64,000 nt of DNA from Myxococcales bacterium (GTDB taxonomy: Bacteria; Myxococcota_A; Bradymonadia; UBA7976; UBA1532): the NCBI GenBank assembly GCA_020633465.1, contig JACKDN010000011.1:183120-247119 (forward strand). The letters run 5' to 3'. Shown here piece after piece: positions 59,344 to 64,000 of this stretch (position 1 is the first letter of the stretch; every line of letters begins with the position of its first letter). The translations under genes were made by a program, and so were the position numbers. The notes beneath the pieces were generated by a model. It did no database searches. It had not been told where the DNA came from and worked only from the letters and a program-made list of their open reading frames with translations.

Positions 59344-61005
59344 TCAGTCCTGGGCTTCGACGTGCACCGACCAGGTCGGCCGAAACGTGCGAAAGAACTC
59401 CCAATGACTGTCCGGCGCTCGACATGCGACGCACAGAAGCTGCCACTCGCCGCAGGACTGCCAGGGATACACCTGGGCGGCGCCGCCGCGGACGACGCGG
59501 GGCCCGGGGCCGGGGCGCGGGCGGCCTTCGGGCGGCGCGTCGTGGTGGTCGGAGTGCCAGGCGTCGGCGCACACCTCGGGCATCAGCCCGAAGCCGTAGC
59601 AGCCGAAGGCGTTGGCGAGCTCTTCGCCCCCACTCTCCGTCTCTTCGAACCAGGCCTCGTCGGGCACGTCGTCGCCCCGGAAGGTCAGCCCGTCGGGGCG
59701 GCCGCCGCGCGCCGCCGCCTCCCACTCGGCCTCGCTGGGCAGGCGGAAGGGCGAGGCCTCGACGTGGTCGACGAAGGGCGCCGGGTCGAGCGTCGGGCCG
59801 GGCGCCGTCGCGATGAGGAAAGGGCCGACACGCACCCGGCGGACGGGCCGCATCGACGCGATCCCCTCGGTCAGGAAGTACTCGAACTCCTCGAAGTGAT
59901 TGGGGATGCCGGCGTGCGCCAACGACGCGGCTCGCACCACCGCCTCCTCGTGGTCGCCGAAGCCGACCTGCGCGTCGTGGCCCGGGATCAACGCGAGGTC
60001 GAGGTCGGCCGCGCGGTGGTAGAACACGGCCACCGGCGTGTCCTCGGCGTAGCGGCGCACGCCCAGCAGACGCAGGTCCGGATGGGCGGCGGCGACCTGG
60101 TCGGCCAGGGCGCGTCGGCGCGCGTCGGTCGCGGCGCGCCAGGCATCAAGGTCCAGCAGCTCGGGCGCGTGCGTCACCCGCACGCCCCGGTCGAGGCTCT
60201 GCTGCACGACGCCGACGATACCCGCCGCGCGCCGCGCCTCGGTGTGCTTCTGCTCGAGGTCGGCCAGCCCGCGCAGGGCCTCGGGCGTGGGCTCGGTGAC
60301 CGGCGGCGTGGGCCCGCCGCCCGCCTCGACGCGCCGGCGCAGCGCGGCGGCCGCTTCGTGCGGCGCGGCGATGGCGAGCGCCTCGGCCACCGCCGCCCGC
60401 AGCGTCGGCGCGTCGCACAGGTCGAGGTGCGGCACCACGTACTCGCTCAATCGCACCACCGCGAAGCCCGGCGCCTGGTTGGCCGCTGAGCGCCGCAGCA
60501 GCGGCAGGTTCAGCGCGTCGAGCAGCCAGGCTTCGCGCTTCGCGGGCGACACCGCCGACAGCACCGCGCGCACGGAACGTTCCTGGGGCGCGGGCGGGAT
60601 CGTGTCCAGCACCGCGTCGTCGAGGGGCTCACCGTGCCGCGCCTGCTGCGCGTGCAGCAGCACGAAGGGCAGGCGCCGCCCCTCGGCGGCCAAGGCGCGC
60701 CACCGCGGCAATCGCTCCGTGGCGAGGGCGGCGCCCTCGGCCGGCGACATCGCGAACAGCGCGTCCTCCAGCACCGGGTGCGGCGGCGGCGTCCCCGCCT
60801 TCCCCTCGAGGCAGTCGCACAGGATCTCGGCCACCTCGACGGCGGAACGCTCCGCGCGGAGCGCCTCGACCATCTCGAGGTAGCGCGCTGCGTTCTCGAT
60901 CATCGCCGGCGACGGGCGCGCCCAGATCAGCGCGGCCCGCCGTAGCGCCTCGGCGGACGGCGGCGCCTCGAAGACGGCGCGCAGCACGGACTCGACGGAC
61001 GACAT
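59344..61005 (-). CDS. protein with C-terminal formylglycine-generating-enzyme-like domain, 553 aa
   Basis: Residues 1-300 are helical, with no recognised family. Residues about 330-553 match the FGE-sulfatase fold: F-E-E-F-E-Y-F-L-T-E, F-R-L-P-S-E-A-E-W-E-A-A-A-R-G-G, N-A-F-G-C-Y-G-F-G-L and R-V-V-R-G-G-A, ending with C-G-E-W-Q-L-L-C-V-A-C-R. No sulfatase is nearby. Many FGE-like domains are binding or oxidation modules rather than true sulfatase activators, and the catalytic Cys pair of true FGE is not obvious. No signal peptide is seen. The promoter region lies in the 28-base gap to the next gene, so it may be transcribed with 61034-61609. Confidence 0.75.
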   Translation of the reverse strand: MSSVESVLRAVFEAPPSAEALRRAALIWARPSPAMIENAARYLEMVEALRAERSAVEVAEILCDCLEGKAGTPPPHPVLEDALFAMSPAEGAALATERLPRWRALAAEGRRLPFVLLHAQQARHGEPLDDAVLDTIPPAPQERSVRAVLSAVSPAKREAWLLDALNLPLLRRSAANQAPGFAVVRLSEYVVPHLDLCDAPTLRAAVAEALAIAAPHEAAAALRRRVEAGGGPTPPVTEPTPEALRGLADLEQKHTEARRAAGIVGVVQQSLDRGVRVTHAPELLDLDAWRAATDARRRALADQVAAAHPDLRLLGVRRYAEDTPVAVFYHRAADLDLALIPGHDAQVGFGDHEEAVVRAASLAHAGIPNHFEEFEYFLTEGIASMRPVRRVRVGPFLIATAPGPTLDPAPFVDHVEASPFRLPSEAEWEAAARGGRPDGLTFRGDDVPDEAWFEETESGGEELANAFGCYGFGLMPEVCADAWHSDHHDAPPEGRPRPGPGPRVVRGGAAQVYPWQSCGEWQLLCVACRAPDSHWEFFRTFRPTWSVHVEAQD

Positions 61006-61033
61006 GCTCTCTCCCTCGCCGGGCCGAGCCGGC

Positions 61034-61609
61034 TCACTTCACCCGAAACACCCGGTCGGCGTTGGCCGCGACCACCCGCTCGGCGAACGCTCGGTTCGGC
61101 GTGCGCACGACGCACTGCCGCGGCGCGACCAGCAGGCTGAGGCCCGGGTGGTGCCCCCCGCGGGTGTGCGCCAACCGTGCGCGCTTGCTGCGCAGCAGCC
61201 AGGCGACGGTCGCGGCCGTGATGACCAAGCCAGCGACGCCGACCGCGGGCAGGTCGTAGAAGAAGAAGCCGAGCACGGCCACCGGCCCCCCCACGCACAG
61301 CGCGGCGCCGGCCATGATGCTGGCGCCGGTGCGCTCGACCGCGTGCTCGGCGCACCCCGCGCAGATGGGCACGTCGACAGGGTCGGCGCGGAAGTGGCCG
61401 CCGGGATCGGTCAGCTCCACGCGCTGGGTGCGCCCCATCACGTCACCGTCGCAGCACACGCACAGCGCGCCGAACTCGGGGACCGGCACGACGTCCTTGC
61501 CGCCCAAGCCGCCCTTGCGCGCGACGTTGCCGTGCGAGAAGTCCGGCGTGCGCAGCACGACCGCGTAGAACTTGCCGAGGGGTTTGCGCGGCACGGTGGG
61601 CGGGGGCAT
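61034..61609 (-). CDS. zinc-ribbon-like membrane protein, 191 aa
   Basis: ATG 61609 follows GGAGGT. Two Cys pairs, C-V-C-C-D-G-D near 51 and C-A-G-C-A-E-H near 84, likely bind one zinc. Two membrane helices follow (about 97-135, A-A-L-C-V-G-G-P-V-A-V-L-G-F and V-G-V-A-G-L-V-I-T-A-A-T). The C-terminal part is soluble, ending A-N-A-D-R-V-F-R-V-K. The family is unknown. A decayed second copy of its first 19 codons and upstream region lies at 62532-62660 in the same orientation. Confidence 0.72.
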   Translation of the reverse strand: MPPPTVPRKPLGKFYAVVLRTPDFSHGNVARKGGLGGKDVVPVPEFGALCVCCDGDVMGRTQRVELTDPGGHFRADPVDVPICAGCAEHAVERTGASIMAGAALCVGGPVAVLGFFFYDLPAVGVAGLVITAATVAWLLRSKRARLAHTRGGHHPGLSLLVAPRQCVVRTPNRAFAERVVAANADRVFRVK

Positions 61610-61684
61610 CGCGACCTCCGGGCGTACGGTGCACCGGCGGCGGTGGGCGTGGCAAGAGGGCGGCGCGGCGCCGCGTCGCCATCC

Positions 61685-61742
61685 CCAACCCCCACCCACC
61701 CTTGGGGGGTATCGGACAAACGGGCGCCGTGTTGCACGAAAA
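61685..61742 (-). repeat. second copy of the dispersed G-run repeat
   Basis: On the minus strand this reads CGTGCAACACGGCGCCCG, TTTGTCCGATACCCCCC, AAGGGTGGGTGGGGG. It matches the unit at 3311-3368 apart from a few substitutions and one- or two-base indels. It lies between the divergent genes at 61609 and 61870. As at 3311, the TGCAACACG end points toward a gene start about 100-130 bases away. Confidence 0.75.
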
Positions 61743-61869
61743 CGACGCCGCCCGCCCCCGCCGAGCCCTCGGGGGCAGACCCGCCGGGCGCGTTGACACG
61801 CGCAGCGGTAGGCGACGACCGTGACGTGGTCGCGCCCCGAGCGCCCGACCCGACGGCCGAGCTCGCACC

Positions 61870-62400
61870 ATGACCACCCTGGTTCGCATCCCCACCCTGC
61901 ACACCGAGCGCCTCACGCTCAGCGCGCCGGTCGAGGGCGACTTCGACGGCTACGCCTCCATCGTCACCACCGAGCGCGGCCTCGGCATCGGCGGACCGTT
62001 CAGCCGCGACGAGGCGTGGCTCGACTTCGCGCAGATGGCCGCCGGGTGGATCTGGCGGGGCTACGGCGGGCTGAGCATCCGCTCGCGCGGCGCCCGCGAC
62101 TACCTGGGCACCGTCCAGGTGCACCACGAGTTCGGCGACGCCGAGCCCGAGATGGGCTGGCTGCTGACCGCGGCCGCGGAAGGCAAGGGCATCGCCTTCG
62201 AGGCGGGCCGCGCCATGCTCGACTGGGCGTGGCAGGCGACCGCGCTCACCACGTTGGTGAGCTACATGGATCCGAAGAACGGCCGCGCGCTGCGTCTGTC
62301 GTCCCGGCTGGGCGGTCGGCCGGACAATGGGGACGATGGGCCGGTGAGCTACCGTGGGTGTGACTTCGTGACGTATCGGTATCGGCGGGCGGGTGAGTGA
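61870..62400 (+). CDS. GNAT-family N-acetyltransferase (RimJ/RimL-like), 176 aa
   Basis: The family pattern is L-H-T-E-R-L-T-L-S-A-P near 8, G-P-F-S-R-D-E-A-W near 42, Y-L-G-T-V-Q-V, then P-E-M-G-W-L-L and G-K-G-I-A-F-E-A-G-R-A-M near 115 (acetyl-CoA loop). N-G-R-A-L-R-L-S-S-R-L-G follows. It probably acetylates a protein N-terminus or small amine. TTGACA at 61793 could be its -35 element, although the matching -10 is weak. Confidence 0.88.
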   Translation: MTTLVRIPTLHTERLTLSAPVEGDFDGYASIVTTERGLGIGGPFSRDEAWLDFAQMAAGWIWRGYGGLSIRSRGARDYLGTVQVHHEFGDAEPEMGWLLTAAAEGKGIAFEAGRAMLDWAWQATALTTLVSYMDPKNGRALRLSSRLGGRPDNGDDGPVSYRGCDFVTYRYRRAGE

Positions 62401-62531
62401 ACGACTTCATCCCCCCTCAGGGACGACGGGCAGCGGCTCGCGCCGGAGGCGCTGCCGCCGGGAGGGAACGGTCCGTCGTCTCCGAAACCCGCTGGACGGG
62501 CCGTCACCCGTGCAGCACGTGCAGTTTCGGT

Positions 62532-62591
62532 TCACAGGACGACCGCGACCAACGTGCCGAGGGGCCTGCGCGGCACGTTGGCCGGGGGCAT
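62532..62591 (-). pseudogene. truncated second copy of the zinc-ribbon protein start
   Basis: The minus strand has GGAGGT and ATG at 62591, then M-P-P-A-N-V-P-R-R-P-L-G-T-L-V-A-V-V-L and a stop. The gene at 61034-61609 begins M-P-P-P-T-V-P-R-K-P-L-G-K-F-Y-A-V-V-L. Similarity continues into the upstream region to about 62660 and stops sharply at 62532. The 279-base gap 62401-62679 contains only this remnant. Confidence 0.75.
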
Positions 62592-62679
62592 CGCGACCTC
62601 CGGGGCACGCTGCACCCGAGGCGATGAAGGTGGCAGGCGGGTGGCGCGCCTGCGTACTGCGGTCGGCGGCGGCCTCCGC

Positions 62680-63195
62680 TCAGGGCATCAGGCGCCGGGG
62701 CACCCCCGGCAGGTTCTGCCGCTGGCGGAGCGTCGCGTCGCAGAGGCGCCCGTACACCGAGGCATCCAGCAGCCCGCGCTCGCGCAGGTCGTGCCACACG
62801 TCGAAGGGCGTCGCCACCCGTCCGCGTCCGAGCTCCGAGACCGCCGTGTAGGTCGCGTTGTTGTCGAGCGCGACGAAGACGGCGTCGGGCGCTTCGTGGG
62901 CGCAGAAGGCGATCGACGCGTCCTCACCGAGGTTCTTGGTCGCCGACGACGCGCCCGCACGCAGGTAGTGATACAGCATCAGGGCAGCGGGGCTGGTCGC
63001 CGGGATGTCGCGCACCGCAACCCAGGGGCTCGCTGGCTGCCCGAGCCCGAGCAGCTTGCGGCCGTCCCAATCCCGAAGCGCCTCCGCCTCGACCTCCCGA
63101 ACGACCTCCAGGACACCCGCCGGCCAGCTCCAATCCCCGTCGGCGTGCCGACCCAGAAGCACGAGCGGCGTACAGTCCAAGACCCAGCGGGTCAC
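62680..63195 (-). CDS. PIN-like domain protein, 171 aa
   Basis: It starts W-V-L-D-C-T-P-L-V-L-L, like the first PIN strand with its metal-binding Asp. Further acidic points are in G-E-D-A-S-I-A-F-C-A and V-F-V-A-L-D-N-N-A-T, at the spacing of PIN nucleases. A C-terminal helical part has V-W-H-D-L-R-E-R-G-L-L-D. ATG 63195 overlaps the stop of the ImmA/IrrE-type gene (ATGA), and this pairing suggests a regulated or toxin-like ribonuclease. Confidence 0.72.
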   Translation of the reverse strand: MTRWVLDCTPLVLLGRHADGDWSWPAGVLEVVREVEAEALRDWDGRKLLGLGQPASPWVAVRDIPATSPAALMLYHYLRAGASSATKNLGEDASIAFCAHEAPDAVFVALDNNATYTAVSELGRGRVATPFDVWHDLRERGLLDASVYGRLCDATLRQRQNLPGVPRRLMP

Positions 63196-64000
63196 GCCAG
63201 CTCCAGGATCTCGGCCAGCCGCCCACGCGAGATCAGATCGGCGGCCTGGGCCTCGATGGCCAGGTCACTCACCAACCCGTCGACGAGGGGCGCAGGCGAG
63301 AGGCCGTCCGCGGCGACCAGGCGCGTCGGCATCTGCTCGAATGGGCTCGCGTCGATGTTGACCGGCCGACTCAGCAGAACCTTGGCGACGTCGCGATCGA
63401 CGAGGCCCAGGTTCTTGGCGTGGTAGACGCCGCCTTCGTAGCTCAGGCCCCAGCGGGACGCGACCTCGACGACCAGGTCGTAGACTTCGCTCGACCGGGG
63501 ACGCACCCAGGGCTGGGGTGCCAGGAAGCTGGGCGCGAAGCCGTTCGCCCGGGCCTCGATCGGGTCGTCCGAGACGTCCCGCGAGACGACGGTCAGCAGC
63601 TCCCTGGTGCCACCGTCGTGCAGCAGGTGGCAGAGCTCGTGCGCCAGCAGCGCGCGCCGCGCGAGGGGCAACCGGCAGCGCGGGTGCGCCCGGTTGAGCA
63701 CGATGACCGGGACGGCCCCCTCCTCGAAGAGGCTGGCGGCCTCGATCTGCGGCGAGGCCAGTTGAACGCTCGCGATGTGGACGCCCCAACTCTCGAGCAG
63801 GCCGTGCATGGAAGGCACCGGCGCCTCCCCGGGCGCCCACCGGAGCCTCGCGTCGCGCCCGAGCGCGTAGCCCTCGCGGCCCGCGTGGCCGCCCGTGATC
63901 GCCTTGACCTCCCGGGCTCGGTCGATGAGCGACGGTGGCCGACCGAGTAGCCTCCGCAGGTGCCCACCCACGCGGCCGACCTCGGCGGCGACGCACAACA
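63192..64000 (-). CDS. ImmA/IrrE-family metallo-endopeptidase (N-terminus beyond window)
   Basis: The zinc site is A-H-E-L-C-H-L-L-H-D near residue 120 of the visible part, with a second-ligand segment D-P-I-E-A-R-A-N-G-F-A-P-S-F-L-A-P about 25 residues on, both diagnostic of the family. No true start is present; reading is open to the window edge and the only early start is a TTG. Many members have an N-terminal XRE helix-turn-helix that would lie outside. The C-terminal part (about 175-268) is helical. Coupling to the PIN-like gene suggests that it cleaves a repressor or antitoxin. Confidence 0.85.
   Translation of the reverse strand, partial: LCVAAEVGRVGGHLRRLLGRPPSLIDRAREVKAITGGHAGREGYALGRDARLRWAPGEAPVPSMHGLLESWGVHIASVQLASPQIEAASLFEEGAVPVIVLNRAHPRCRLPLARRALLAHELCHLLHDGGTRELLTVVSRDVSDDPIEARANGFAPSFLAPQPWVRPRSSEVYDLVVEVASRWGLSYEGGVYHAKNLGLVDRDVAKVLLSRPVNIDASPFEQMPTRLVAADGLSPAPLVDGLVSDLAIEAQAADLISRGRLAEILELA

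Overview
The window is very GC-rich and densely coded on both strands. It looks like chromosome from a free-living Myxococcota-type bacterium (former Deltaproteobacteria). The evidence is a set of typical gene families: Asp/Ala-rich lipoproteins, a MopE-type protein with eight C-N-x-x-D-D-D-C-D motifs, a thrombospondin-type-3 calcium-repeat lipoprotein, two Ser/Thr kinases with N-terminal zinc ribbons, PEGA and TPR envelope proteins, and an alternative complex III joined to a caa3 oxidase. The family or genus cannot be fixed from sequence alone. I saw no rRNA, tRNA, CRISPR array, insertion sequence or prophage.

Layout. 0.1-7.5 kb: an unknown cytoplasmic protein, a cytochrome-like lipoprotein overlapping a pentaheme lipoprotein, a small FixH/YtkA-like lipoprotein, a 106-bp tandem repeat, a lipoprotein with three repeats of an unrecognised domain, and a kinase followed by a TPR protein. 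7.6-16 kb: three large secreted cysteine-rich or PEGA proteins and one small membrane protein. 16-20 kb: a kinase-HDOD-GAF fusion, then a GST-like protein. 19.7-29.3 kb: one minus-strand operon for a complete TonB-dependent uptake system (beta-helix lipoprotein, DUF3450, TtpC-like ExbB, ExbB, ExbD, TonB, TPR, outer-membrane receptor). 29.5-35.6 kb: a CBS protein, a 1,556-residue DUF4011-helicase-Vsr-type protein and an overlapping 3-methyladenine DNA glycosylase, which I regard as the best candidate for an undescribed defence or repair unit.

35.7-44.6 kb: a C-type-lectin and calcium-repeat lipoprotein, a TetR regulator divergent from a fatty-acid-hydroxylase-like gene with a 16-bp palindrome between them, a caspase-like candidate, a Tat-exported molybdenum oxidoreductase, a PEBP protein and an MscS channel. 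44.6-55.5 kb: one long minus-strand operon, actABCDEF - small protein - coxBACD. It encodes quinol oxidation by alternative complex III and direct electron transfer to an A2-type caa3 oxidase. The small gene between actF and coxB is frameshifted in this sequence. 55.6-64 kb: a P450, an orphan gene resembling AbiE-associated partners, a glyoxalase-family remnant, an M48 peptidase flanked by 83-bp tandem repeats, an FGE-like protein, a zinc-ribbon membrane protein with a decayed second copy of its start, a GNAT acetyltransferase, and a PIN-like gene coupled to an ImmA/IrrE peptidase cut by the window edge.

Most neighbouring same-strand genes overlap by 1-10 bases, so translational coupling is the rule. 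Two genes (920 and 16364) carry a TAnnnT hexamer exactly 6 bases before the start codon, which suggests leaderless transcripts. All domain calls are by eye; no database search was run.
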